Of a stretch of 58,219 bases of DNA, positions 17,374 to 26,805 are shown in pieces. A program made the translations under genes and the position numbers. This stretch comes from Candidatus Physcocola equi. Its GTDB lineage: Bacteria > Bacteroidota > Bacteroidia > Bacteroidales > Paludibacteraceae. The stretch spans positions 1 to 58,219 of the forward strand of contig JAGHUM010000085.1 of assembly GCA_018064855.1 (NCBI GenBank), in the 5' to 3' direction. A model generated the notes under the pieces. The model had not been told where the DNA came from. It searched no databases and saw only the letters and a list, made by a program, of their open reading frames with translations. How positions within the stretch are numbered: position 1 is the first letter of the stretch; the number at the start of each line of letters is the position of its first letter.

Positions 17374-17512
17374 CTCCCGATGAGTATGATAGACTATAAA
17401 AAAACGGTCATGTACTATTCAAAATCTTGCAGATCTGTTTTTATGCCGCTTTTCTCTGGATTTTACGTCTTTTGTCCAACAAAATGACGTTTTTTTAGAC
17501 TATAAAAAACTC

Positions 17513-17549
17513 AAAGCCACATTCATCATGGAATTATGAATGTGGCTTT
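17513..17549 (-). terminator. Terminator of the sugar porter gene
   Basis: AAAGCCACATTCAT (17513-17526) and ATGAATGTGGCTTT (17536-17549) form a 14-bp perfect stem. On the minus strand it is followed by GAGTTTTTTATAG. It separates the porter from the glycoside hydrolase. Confidence 0.88.
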
Positions 17550-17594
17550 ATGGTGTTATTCAATTACCTGCTTCATGCGGGTTGAGGCACATGT

Positions 17595-18980
17595 CTATAG
17601 CTCGTTTGGTTTTCCTCCGTTCTTCCAGTGACCTTCAATCTGTTCCAAACTTACGCCTTTGGTTTCAGGAAGGAAATACTTGCCCCATATCATACCAATG
17701 ACGGTGAGCGCGGCAAATACAAAGAAGGTGTATGCTGTTCCTGCATTGTCGGAACCAGTGAAAATGGTGAAGGCGTTGATCATTTTAAAGAATGTCCATA
17801 CCACCAATGCGTTGAAACCCCAGTTGGCAAGTGAGCCGATGCTGCTTCCCACACCACGCACTTTCGTTGGAAACACTTCGCTGATGATGAGCCAGCCGAG
17901 CGGACCCATGCTCACTGCAAAGAAGGCAATGTAGAGCAACATGGAACCTACAACAGCGTATGGCCCCATGCCATAGAGGAAACTGCAGCCTATCAATACC
18001 AATGTGACAAGCATTCCGCTCATGCCGATGAAAAACAATTTGCGACGACCTAATTTGTCGATGATAAACAGACTGAGAATGGTGAACAATACGTTTACAA
18101 CACCAATGCTTACGCTCGCCATGACGGCAGCTTCCGCTCCTTCAAAACCTGCTTTCAAAAAGATGGCAGGCCCGTAATAGATGACGGTGTTGATGCCGAC
18201 TGCCTGCTGGAAAAACATGATCAAGGTCGCAATCATCAATGGATAGATCATCCATTTCTTTCTAAAGGTCTGGGTGAAACTCATTTGCTCTCCTTCCTCC
18301 TTGATGGCCAACTGTGTACGTTGTATTTCGCTTTCCAATACGTCAGGATCTTCTATTTTCTCTAAGATGGCGCGGGCGTCTTTTTCTCTGCCTTTGCTGA
18401 TAAGCCAACGCGGACTCTCAGGAAGGAATGCCAAACCAACCAGCAAAATGATTGCGGGAACGGTGCCAACATAGAACATGGTGCGCCAGCAGGCTGGGTT
18501 GCTGTTGTCTGAGATTAAACTGTCGCTCACAAATGCGGCAAGAATGCCGACTGTAATCAGAAGCTGAAACATCGACACCAATGTGCCGCGGATGTGTGCT
18601 GGTGAGATCTCCGCAATGTAGAGTGGAGTGGAGAAAGACGCAATACCAATGGCTATGCCAAGGCAGAAACGGGCAAACATCAGATTGGTAAGGTTGGACG
18701 CCGATCCGCATCCAAACGCTCCAGTGAAAAAGATGATTGCGGCGGCAAGCATGACTCTCTTTCTTCCAATCTTGTCGCTGATGATTCCGCTAAAGGCCGC
18801 ACCTAGCACTGCTCCAAGCAAGCCCAAGGTGGTCACATTCTCAATCTCGCTGTCCGAAAGCGAAAAGTCGCTTTGCATGAATGGTATGGCTCCGCTGATG
18901 ACGCCACTGTCGAAGCCAAACAGCAAGCCGCCGGTTGCGGCGATGGCTGCCATAAACCATACGAAATACTTGTTTCTCAT
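17595..18980 (-). CDS. Sugar porter, major facilitator superfamily
   Basis: A 461-residue inner-membrane transporter with 12 predicted membrane spans. It has the sugar porter signatures: GGLLFGFDSGVISGA in helix 1, DKIGRKR in the loop between helices 2 and 3, PESPRWL before the central loop, QQAVGINTVIYYGP in helix 7, DKLGRRK, and the C-terminal PETKG. It resembles proton-coupled xylose/arabinose/glucose porters (XylE type), but the exact sugar cannot be told from the sequence. It has its own promoter and terminator and lies next to the exported glycoside hydrolase, on the same strand. Confidence 0.93.
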   Translation of the reverse strand: MRNKYFVWFMAAIAATGGLLFGFDSGVISGAIPFMQSDFSLSDSEIENVTTLGLLGAVLGAAFSGIISDKIGRKRVMLAAAIIFFTGAFGCGSASNLTNLMFARFCLGIAIGIASFSTPLYIAEISPAHIRGTLVSMFQLLITVGILAAFVSDSLISDNSNPACWRTMFYVGTVPAIILLVGLAFLPESPRWLISKGREKDARAILEKIEDPDVLESEIQRTQLAIKEEGEQMSFTQTFRKKWMIYPLMIATLIMFFQQAVGINTVIYYGPAIFLKAGFEGAEAAVMASVSIGVVNVLFTILSLFIIDKLGRRKLFFIGMSGMLVTLVLIGCSFLYGMGPYAVVGSMLLYIAFFAVSMGPLGWLIISEVFPTKVRGVGSSIGSLANWGFNALVVWTFFKMINAFTIFTGSDNAGTAYTFFVFAALTVIGMIWGKYFLPETKGVSLEQIEGHWKNGGKPNEL

Positions 18981-19011
18981 ATCTGTTGTCTTTGTTTTTT
19001 GTTCTTTTATT

Positions 19012-19042
19012 CAAAAGTAGTTTGTTTCCTACAATTCGCCAA
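19012..19042 (-). promoter_or_regulatory. Promoter of the sugar porter gene
   Basis: On the minus strand, TTG (19040-19042), 20 bases, TACTTTTG (19012-19019). A good consensus match, 31 bases before the ATG. Confidence 0.65.
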
Positions 19043-19295
19043 CATTTTGTGTGGTAGTTTGCTCGTTTGAAAACGATTATTTGAAATAACTTGTTTTATA
19101 ACATATTTTCTTAATATGAATCAAGATTTTTTGAACGTTTTTGGCTCCGAAAGACTCGAAATGTCAAATATTATCTTTAATTTTCAATGTCAATTTGTAG
19201 AAGTATGTTTCGATGACACTTCTGGATATAGTACGAATTTGGCACCTTTAAGGGTTATATTTAAGGGTTTTATTTTATTGAAACTACAATTCATT

Positions 19296-22200
19296 ATGAA
19301 ATACCATGAATGTAAAGCATGGTTTACCAACTCGTTGCTGAAAACGTTTGTTGGCAAATTAAAGACTCGAATTCTTACATGCTCCGCTTTTTTATCTTTG
19401 GGCATTGTTGGCAATGTCTCTGCTCAGTGTCCTGTACTTGTGGGTGGTACCGACTTCGTGGACCTCTCGCATAGCGACACGTTGTGGACAGGTGATTTTA
19501 ATCTTACTGAACACAACGGGCCAAGTGGCAACCAGATGTCTTCCGCACTGCCTCATGCCGATTCTGCACAGCAGTTCAAAATGGCGGATGAGCTCATCTA
19601 TACCATCACCACCAATCCGAATCTGCTCTACGATTCACTCTATCACAGCATTGATAAGAATATGTTTGTGGTGAAGAACAAAGTGGAGAATCCTACCAAT
19701 CCGAATGTCAAATTCTTTAGTTATAAGGTCAATAACCTTAAAAAAGGATCTGATTTTACGGTGAAATATAAGATTGTCAACTTGGTTACCGATTCTTCTA
19801 AATGTGCCACAAGTAATCCTTGGGCGCAGTGGAATATCCGAGTTGCAGTCAATCCCGATGCTTATGGCGCTTCCGAAAACAAAGATGCTTTTGAGTTGCC
19901 CAAACCGACTAAGGCTGCAGAGTTAACTCAATATGAACTGAAAGGTACGCTCGGCGATGCTGAAGATTATCTCGATTTTCAGGTCTGGCCAGGTTATAAT
20001 CTTCCGGAATGCGGTGCCATCGGTATTACCGATATTGAAATCTATGGTTGTTACAAGCCAAAGGTTATTTCAAGTCAAGGTTTGGAAATCTGTCGTGGTG
20101 AGCAGACGCTCATTTCGCTCGATAAAGAATACAATGCCAAATCTTACGAATGGTTTAAGTCGGTCAATGGCGGGGCTTTCAAGTCTGTCGGCTCGTCAAA
20201 GTCTGTCTATGAACAGATTAAAGATGAAAAAGCCGATTATTTCTGTATGGTGAACGGGGTGCCTTCCGATACTCTTCATATCATTACTATCATCTGCTGC
20301 GTTGACGATCAGGGAAACCCGATGTCGCGTATGGATGTGTATTACGATGACTTTGGAAGTTTCCCTGATGATCATACCTATATCAATCGTTTGGGAGAGG
20401 TTTCCACAACGCCTGATGAATGGTCGCCTCTGCGCGCTGATGTGACATTCAAGATGCCGACTGAAATGCAGTTCGACTCCAAAAATGATGTCGGTGACGG
20501 TTATTATGGGGTAGTAGTTCCTACTCCTGTGGGATATATAAAGAAAGATGGTCAGCCAGCTACTTGGATGACGGGCGACGGTGCAATCACTTCCGACCAT
20601 ACCAGCAAAATATCTGGCGTGGTGAATGGTGGCGCACTTTTCATGAATGTTACGATGAATTTCAAGGGTACCATCTTCTCGCAAAGAATCGATGACCTTT
20701 GTACCGATAAAAAGATCTTTTTTGAAACGTATGTGGCTAATATGTCTTCCGGCTCCGATCCGATCGTGAAAATTACCATCAAGGATGCTGTTTCGGGAGA
20801 TGTTTTGGCGGAAGAACAAGTCACTCCGGGAAAAGGTGCCGGTTGGCTGCGTGTGCATATCGACGATTTGGAAATCACATCTTCTTCGGTGATTCTCGAA
20901 ATTTCTTCTTGGGGTGACAACTGGAGCCAAGGTAACGACTTGATTATCGACGATATCCGCTTCATGGTGTGCTCACCTCCAAGCGTGGATGCCTATTCCA
21001 ACCTGGAGACTTTCGCCAGCGATACCACCATCTGTGCCGATGCCGACATCACGATGGGTTCGCAGGTCTCTGATTTGCTCGCTTCTTTCTTCAAAAATCA
21101 GCAGAGATACCTCTATCAGCAGAGTAAAGATGGTAAAACTTGGCAAAACATCTCTGCTGTCACCGAACAATATACTTATCAGTTCAATACCTCTGATTTC
21201 CCTGGCGAAACCAACTATTTCCGTGTGGTTGTCGCTACGGAGGATGGCTTGAAGCGTTTCCTCACCAATCCGAGCGATGCCGATTATGAAGATAAGTGCC
21301 GTGCGTATTCTATCTCTAAACCTTTCAAGGTGATTCGTGCCGGTGCTATCGACATGGGCAAGGACATGGAATATGCTGAATGCGGCGGTACCACTTTGAC
21401 GCTCAACGGATCTAATGATGGAACGCTTGTGAAGTGGGGATGGATGAAGGGCTCTGAAGTTTTGGTGCCTACCACCACTGATGTTGACGCGAAGGCTTAT
21501 GATTACAAGGTGGAAGATGATGCCGTTATTACATTTGTCGGCTATAATGCCGAGGGGTGTAAGGGACAGCGTAAGTTTACCATTACGAAGAAAAACACAA
21601 CTGAATTGGTACTCGATTCTGTAATGGATTGTGCCAAGACTACGGTAAATGCCAAGGCGACTCCTTCCACCGCTGCTTATAAGTGGTTCTACAATGGAGA
21701 GGAACTTGCTGAAACTGGTGCTTCTGTGGAAATTGATACAACGAGTGGAGAGGGCGTGATGAAGGCTGTGGCAAGCGCTACTGGATATTGTGAAAGCGAC
21801 ACGGTTTCTATTGATTTGAAAATCAAAAAACTGCCTAATCCGCCACGTCTTATCAAGTCAGAGGATTTTGAAACTGTAAAACAAAATTCGTCTTATCCAT
21901 ACGTCAGCATGGTGAAGATGTCTGAACCTATGCAGTGGGCGCCTTCTGAAGATGGTCCGTGGTCTGATGAACAGGCAACTCAACCTCTTGATAAACCTGG
22001 CGTATTCCATTGTTATGTGCGTGCTGTGGTCAATGGTTGCCCAAGCGTTCCTGAACTTTTGACGATTACTATTTTGGAAACACCAGTGCCAGAGGTGCGT
22101 GGCGACACGATTTGTGTCGGCACAAAGGTGGATTTGGGAAAATATGTCACAAAAACCGATGACTCTTACGATTTGGTTTGGTACGATGACCCGAATGGCA

Positions 22201-25200
22201 CCGGAAAAAGTAAAATCAATACATTTACAGCTAATATTGCAGGTACTGAACTCAACTATTGGGTAACGCAAAAGACCAACAAGGCGGAAAGTGAAAAACG
22301 CAACATCAAGGTGATTGTGGTGGCTGTGCCTGATCCAAAACCTGAAAAAACGTCTTATGAATACTGTGTCAACGATCCTAATGTGACCGAACTTTCGGCT
22401 ACTGCCACTTCTAATGAAAAACGTTACATTTTTGCTACCGATGTGATGTGGTATAAAGACGCGGTTGATGAGGCCAACATTTTGGCAGACTTGACTCCTT
22501 CTGTCGCCACTGAAGGCTCTACAGATTATTATGTGCGTTCTTACTATCAAACGCCTAATGCACTTAATGGTGAACTCGTTTGCTATGGTAAGGAGGTTAA
22601 AGTGACGGTGGATGTGATTGATGCTCCAGCTCCTACTTCGACTACTTCTCCAGCGTTTACGGTGAACTACCTCAAAACAGAGGGTGATGCCACTCGCTCG
22701 TTTGAAGATGTGATGACGAAGTCTGACGGCAAGGTTGCCATCACTGCCGGTGCCGATTATTCGCTCGTTTGGTTCGATGAAAATGGAGACGAGATGGCAT
22801 CTGCGCCTGTTCCTCCGTATGATGCGGACCAGGAAGAAGATAAGACATACACTTATTCGGTTGCTCAGAAAAACAAACTTGGATGCTTGAGCGAAAAGAT
22901 TCCTGTGACGGTGATTGTTAATGGAACGCCTGCCCCTATCGTGGTGGATAGTGTGATTTGTGCAGGTCAAACCATCTCGCTCGACGGACTCGTGACTACT
23001 ACAGAGGCTGGTATGCAGAAACTCTGGTACGATTCTAAAGAAGATGCGACTGCTGATGTCGCTGCTCCTGCTTTCACGCACGATATTCCAAATAAATACA
23101 CTTATTGGGTAAGCCAGAAAGACAACAACACCGGTGCTGAAAGCCGTAAGGTGTCGTTTAACGTGACGGTAGTAGGCGTGCTTCCTCCATCTTTGAAGAT
23201 TGATACTGCTTTCTATTGCGCAGGTGAAACCAATCCAAAGAGATTGACCGAACACGCGGAGATGGTTAAAGATGAGGCCAACTACTATTACGCAAGCAAA
23301 CTGGTGGTCATGGAAAGTCAGTTGGCTGAACTTGATGATGAGGTTAATCCTAATGCGACTATCCCATTACTCTACGATAGAGCCGACACGGTTTTGTATT
23401 TCATCTCACAGAAGTATTACCCTTATGCCGGAGACACAAAGCATTATTGTGAAGGTGAGAAAATCAAGACGTTCGTCGTGACTGGTGTCCCTGGTGAAAT
23501 CGGTGGCGACAAGTCGGTTGTGTATTTGATTACAGATGCGTCGGATAATGGCGACAAGTTCTTGGATGTGCTTACTCAGAATCCGAATGTGGTCGTTCCT
23601 GCCGCTGGCGCCTCTTTGGAGTGGTTTGAAGATGCTGCAGGTATCAAACCAGTGAATGGTGTGCCGACTCCGGCTTACGATCCAAACCAGAAGGGTGACA
23701 AGGAAATCATCTATTATGTGCGTCAAACTTCGGCGCGTGGTTGTGTCGGACCGCTTGAACCTGTAGTCGTGACCATTTCTTCTTCTCCAATGCCTACTCC
23801 TAACCATGTGGCGTATTGTGAAGCCGATGATGCGGCTGTGGCTCTTACCGCAAAGGTGAATGTGGCAGGAAATGGCGACAAAGAAAGCGATTACTCGTTG
23901 GTTTGGTACGGTACCGATAATCCAAATCTTTTGACGAAAGCCGAAGATAAAGCCAAACTCGAAAAAAGTGCCGCTCCTGTGCCTACAACAACAATCACAG
24001 ATGGCTCTGAAAAACAGATTGTTTATTATTATGTGGCACAAAAGAATGCGCAGGGTGTGGTGAGTCGTGCTGTAGCGCTTGCCGATACGATTTATGCGGC
24101 TCCGGTGCTCTCCCCTGCCAAGCCTGCGGCTGTGTGCGAACCTGCCACCGTCAATCTTTCTTCAAATGAGATTTGGAGTGGCGCGCTACGATCTAATTGG
24201 AAAGTGACTTATACCGACAAAAAGAACGATGTGGTCACCAATTCTGCTGCAATCGCAGAAAGTGGCACATTCTCCGTTACGGCTTCTTTCCAGGTGAATG
24301 GAAAGGCTTGTGTTTCTGCTCCTGCATCAGTAGAAGTGACAGTCGATTATATCCGCGATTTGGCCATCGATGCTTCTTCAAAAACTTGTCCTGGTACGTC
24401 TCTCACGCTCAATGCTAAAAACTCAGGTGTTGGTCCTTCAACTGTCGATTACACTTGGAAGAGCAGCGATAATGGAGATAATACCACAGTGGGAACCGCA
24501 TCTTATGTGACTCCGGCTTTGGCTGGTCCTGCTGATAAAACCTACACATACCACCTCACCGCTTCTGCTGGGGCTTGTGTGGATGTGGACGGTGGCAGCC
24601 ATACCGTTACTATCGGTGATGGTCCTGTCGAGGGCCCTCTTGTTTTCTCTGAAAAAGCCAACAAAGAGGCAGATAAGTCTTATGCTGCCGATGCCAACGG
24701 TGTGACGTTCTATTCATGCGGAAACACTCTGTCTATTGATGCTTCTGGTGTCGTTAATCCAGACAAAGACATGGTTTGGATGAAAAACGGACAGGAAGTG
24801 GCAAAGGGTAGTTCTTTGCAACTTGATGAACCGGTGCTCAATGGCGTTTATACGGTTGCTTATACGAATCTGTGCCCAACTTCTTTCGATATTACTGTGG
24901 TGAGTGTTCCGCTCTCTGCAATAGATAAGACTTCTTCTACTGAAATATGCGAAGGCAATAGTTTTAAGTCTGAACTCTCAATCTCTTGTCAGGAAAACAC
25001 TTATGCTATCCAATGGATGAAAGATGGGGTGGTAATTTCCGGTGAGACCAGCAACGTCTTGGAAATGACGAATCCAACTCCTGACGATAATGGCGTTTAT
25101 TCATACGAAATCACCAATCGAGGTTGTACTGCTGCCGATAAAATCGCAAAGGGTGAACCGCTTAAGGTGAAACCGATGGTCAAACTGAATGTTCAGCAGG

Positions 25201-26732
25201 AATATGTGGCCAGACGCGACAGCAATTTGTCTATCCCTGTTTCTTTCTCTGTGCCTAATGGTACGGATCCGGCGGATATGATCTGGACTACCGCCGATGG
25301 CGTTCCTGTTGGCAACGGCAATCCGTTGACTTTGACCGTTCGCTCCGATAAAGACCTTGTGCTTACTGCATCTGATCCGAATTACTGTCCGGCTACAGCG
25401 TCGGTTAAAGTCTTGATGGATGCAAAACTTCAGTTAAACGCATCTTTGGCTTCGAAGATTTGCTATGGAGAAACAACGAAGTTGGAGGTTGATACAACTG
25501 GTACTGGTGCTTTTGTTTATGAGGATAAGCACGCGCTTTATTTGGAAGAAACCGTTGCTGGTGGCACTCCAAACCGTATCGCAGCTTCAGGTGAGGAAAA
25601 CGGCAAATTGATTTTTGAGGTCAGCCCTGCTGAGTCTGCAGAATATAAGGTCGTATTCAATTACCGTCAGGGTGAAGGTGTTGATGCGCAGGAAATGGTT
25701 TGGAACCAGTCGCTTGAAGTGATGCCGCCAGTCTTGTTTGATGTTCCTGTCGGTTTGTCGCTTTGTGGTGATGGTTCGACACTCAAAGTGGCTATCTCTT
25801 CATACACGCCAGCAGGCACTCAATTCTCATGGGAACGAGATGCTTCTATTCTCAACAGTGCTACTGGTAGCGAAATCACCATTTCTCCTGATTTCAACGA
25901 ACTTGATGCGGCGGAAGACCAAACTTCTTTTGAAAAGGTTTATTCTGTCACAGCCTCTTATGACATTTGTCAGCCTGTTACTAAAGAAGTCAAGGTCCGT
26001 ATCGACCGTCCTATTTCCGGACAACTTGTCGCTCCAGGCCTCATTTGTGAGGGCGACATGGCGACTTTGGATGCATCTTCTTTCCAAGCGACTACTTATT
26101 CGTGGATTTCTGCCGACGATACCGTTGCCAATGGCGCTGCTTCTGCAGTGGTTTCTGTCTCTCCAGGCAGTTCTGCTGCTTATCAGGTGGAAATGACTCG
26201 CGGTGAATGTTCTAAGTCTGAAAACTGGAGATTGGTAGTGGCTTCCAACCCTGTTATTCTGAGTGTCGATTCTATTTCATATAACATCAGAGATATTCAG
26301 GTTACCAGAGGTCAGGCTCCTTATCTCTATTGGTTGGATAGCGACAAAGATTCCGCTGACATTTCTTCTACGTTCAATAAGGTGGCTTATGGAAGTCATA
26401 CCGCCCATGTGGTCGATGATAACGGATGCTTTGCAAATCTCGATTTCGTTGTTCTTGCACCACCAATCAAGATCCCTAATATCCTTTCACCTAATGGTGA
26501 TGGTGTGAACGACCTTTTTGTCGCTCCTGTCATTAGAGAGGCTTATCCTGATGCTGTGGTTAAGATTTTTGACCGTTGGGGTAAACTCCTTGCTACCTTC
26601 AAAGGTGAAGATATGGGTTGGGATGGCACATACAATGGTAACGCTATGCCAAGTACCGACTATTGGTATGAAATCGAAGTGAAAGAGTTGAATAAAACGT
26701 TCACCGGGCATTTCACCCTCATGCGCCAGTAG
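19296..26732 (+). CDS. Giant Ig-like surface protein with type B T9SS sorting domain
   Basis: A 2478-residue exported protein. I start it at the ATG at 19296, because the signal peptide (MKYHECKAWF, then a hydrophobic run ending GNVSAQ) begins there; the frame is open for 60 codons upstream without a signal-like start. The N-terminal 500 residues are adhesin-like beta domains. The central part (about 22080-24090) holds at least five related modules of 90-150 residues with a [LV]W[YF][DE] strand and a Y[YW]V[AST]QK strand, often opening with a Cys-containing strand such as VICAGQTISL. Further Ig-like modules with paired Cys follow. The end, from IPNILSPNGDGVNDLF to GHFTLMRQ, is the gliding-motility-type (CHU_C) type B sorting domain. 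Role: cell-surface adhesin or structural protein (inference). Confidence 0.9.
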   Translation: MKYHECKAWFTNSLLKTFVGKLKTRILTCSAFLSLGIVGNVSAQCPVLVGGTDFVDLSHSDTLWTGDFNLTEHNGPSGNQMSSALPHADSAQQFKMADELIYTITTNPNLLYDSLYHSIDKNMFVVKNKVENPTNPNVKFFSYKVNNLKKGSDFTVKYKIVNLVTDSSKCATSNPWAQWNIRVAVNPDAYGASENKDAFELPKPTKAAELTQYELKGTLGDAEDYLDFQVWPGYNLPECGAIGITDIEIYGCYKPKVISSQGLEICRGEQTLISLDKEYNAKSYEWFKSVNGGAFKSVGSSKSVYEQIKDEKADYFCMVNGVPSDTLHIITIICCVDDQGNPMSRMDVYYDDFGSFPDDHTYINRLGEVSTTPDEWSPLRADVTFKMPTEMQFDSKNDVGDGYYGVVVPTPVGYIKKDGQPATWMTGDGAITSDHTSKISGVVNGGALFMNVTMNFKGTIFSQRIDDLCTDKKIFFETYVANMSSGSDPIVKITIKDAVSGDVLAEEQVTPGKGAGWLRVHIDDLEITSSSVILEISSWGDNWSQGNDLIIDDIRFMVCSPPSVDAYSNLETFASDTTICADADITMGSQVSDLLASFFKNQQRYLYQQSKDGKTWQNISAVTEQYTYQFNTSDFPGETNYFRVVVATEDGLKRFLTNPSDADYEDKCRAYSISKPFKVIRAGAIDMGKDMEYAECGGTTLTLNGSNDGTLVKWGWMKGSEVLVPTTTDVDAKAYDYKVEDDAVITFVGYNAEGCKGQRKFTITKKNTTELVLDSVMDCAKTTVNAKATPSTAAYKWFYNGEELAETGASVEIDTTSGEGVMKAVASATGYCESDTVSIDLKIKKLPNPPRLIKSEDFETVKQNSSYPYVSMVKMSEPMQWAPSEDGPWSDEQATQPLDKPGVFHCYVRAVVNGCPSVPELLTITILETPVPEVRGDTICVGTKVDLGKYVTKTDDSYDLVWYDDPNGTGKSKINTFTANIAGTELNYWVTQKTNKAESEKRNIKVIVVAVPDPKPEKTSYEYCVNDPNVTELSATATSNEKRYIFATDVMWYKDAVDEANILADLTPSVATEGSTDYYVRSYYQTPNALNGELVCYGKEVKVTVDVIDAPAPTSTTSPAFTVNYLKTEGDATRSFEDVMTKSDGKVAITAGADYSLVWFDENGDEMASAPVPPYDADQEEDKTYTYSVAQKNKLGCLSEKIPVTVIVNGTPAPIVVDSVICAGQTISLDGLVTTTEAGMQKLWYDSKEDATADVAAPAFTHDIPNKYTYWVSQKDNNTGAESRKVSFNVTVVGVLPPSLKIDTAFYCAGETNPKRLTEHAEMVKDEANYYYASKLVVMESQLAELDDEVNPNATIPLLYDRADTVLYFISQKYYPYAGDTKHYCEGEKIKTFVVTGVPGEIGGDKSVVYLITDASDNGDKFLDVLTQNPNVVVPAAGASLEWFEDAAGIKPVNGVPTPAYDPNQKGDKEIIYYVRQTSARGCVGPLEPVVVTISSSPMPTPNHVAYCEADDAAVALTAKVNVAGNGDKESDYSLVWYGTDNPNLLTKAEDKAKLEKSAAPVPTTTITDGSEKQIVYYYVAQKNAQGVVSRAVALADTIYAAPVLSPAKPAAVCEPATVNLSSNEIWSGALRSNWKVTYTDKKNDVVTNSAAIAESGTFSVTASFQVNGKACVSAPASVEVTVDYIRDLAIDASSKTCPGTSLTLNAKNSGVGPSTVDYTWKSSDNGDNTTVGTASYVTPALAGPADKTYTYHLTASAGACVDVDGGSHTVTIGDGPVEGPLVFSEKANKEADKSYAADANGVTFYSCGNTLSIDASGVVNPDKDMVWMKNGQEVAKGSSLQLDEPVLNGVYTVAYTNLCPTSFDITVVSVPLSAIDKTSSTEICEGNSFKSELSISCQENTYAIQWMKDGVVISGETSNVLEMTNPTPDDNGVYSYEITNRGCTAADKIAKGEPLKVKPMVKLNVQQEYVARRDSNLSIPVSFSVPNGTDPADMIWTTADGVPVGNGNPLTLTVRSDKDLVLTASDPNYCPATASVKVLMDAKLQLNASLASKICYGETTKLEVDTTGTGAFVYEDKHALYLEETVAGGTPNRIAASGEENGKLIFEVSPAESAEYKVVFNYRQGEGVDAQEMVWNQSLEVMPPVLFDVPVGLSLCGDGSTLKVAISSYTPAGTQFSWERDASILNSATGSEITISPDFNELDAAEDQTSFEKVYSVTASYDICQPVTKEVKVRIDRPISGQLVAPGLICEGDMATLDASSFQATTYSWISADDTVANGAASAVVSVSPGSSAAYQVEMTRGECSKSENWRLVVASNPVILSVDSISYNIRDIQVTRGQAPYLYWLDSDKDSADISSTFNKVAYGSHTAHVVDDNGCFANLDFVVLAPPIKIPNILSPNGDGVNDLFVAPVIREAYPDAVVKIFDRWGKLLATFKGEDMGWDGTYNGNAMPSTDYWYEIEVKELNKTFTGHFTLMRQ

Positions 26733-26752
26733 AATAACGACATCATTATAAT

Positions 26753-26789
26753 AAATGCGGGTTCCCAAATTTGGGAACCCGCATTTTTT
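26753..26789. terminator. Bidirectional terminator after the giant surface protein
   Basis: A perfect palindrome: AAATGCGGGTTCCCAAA and its mirror TTTGGGAACCCGCATTT, followed by T-runs. It is shared with the convergent ATPase gene at 26806. Confidence 0.93.
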
Positions 26790-26805
26790 GTGTTTCTTCA
26801 TTTCT

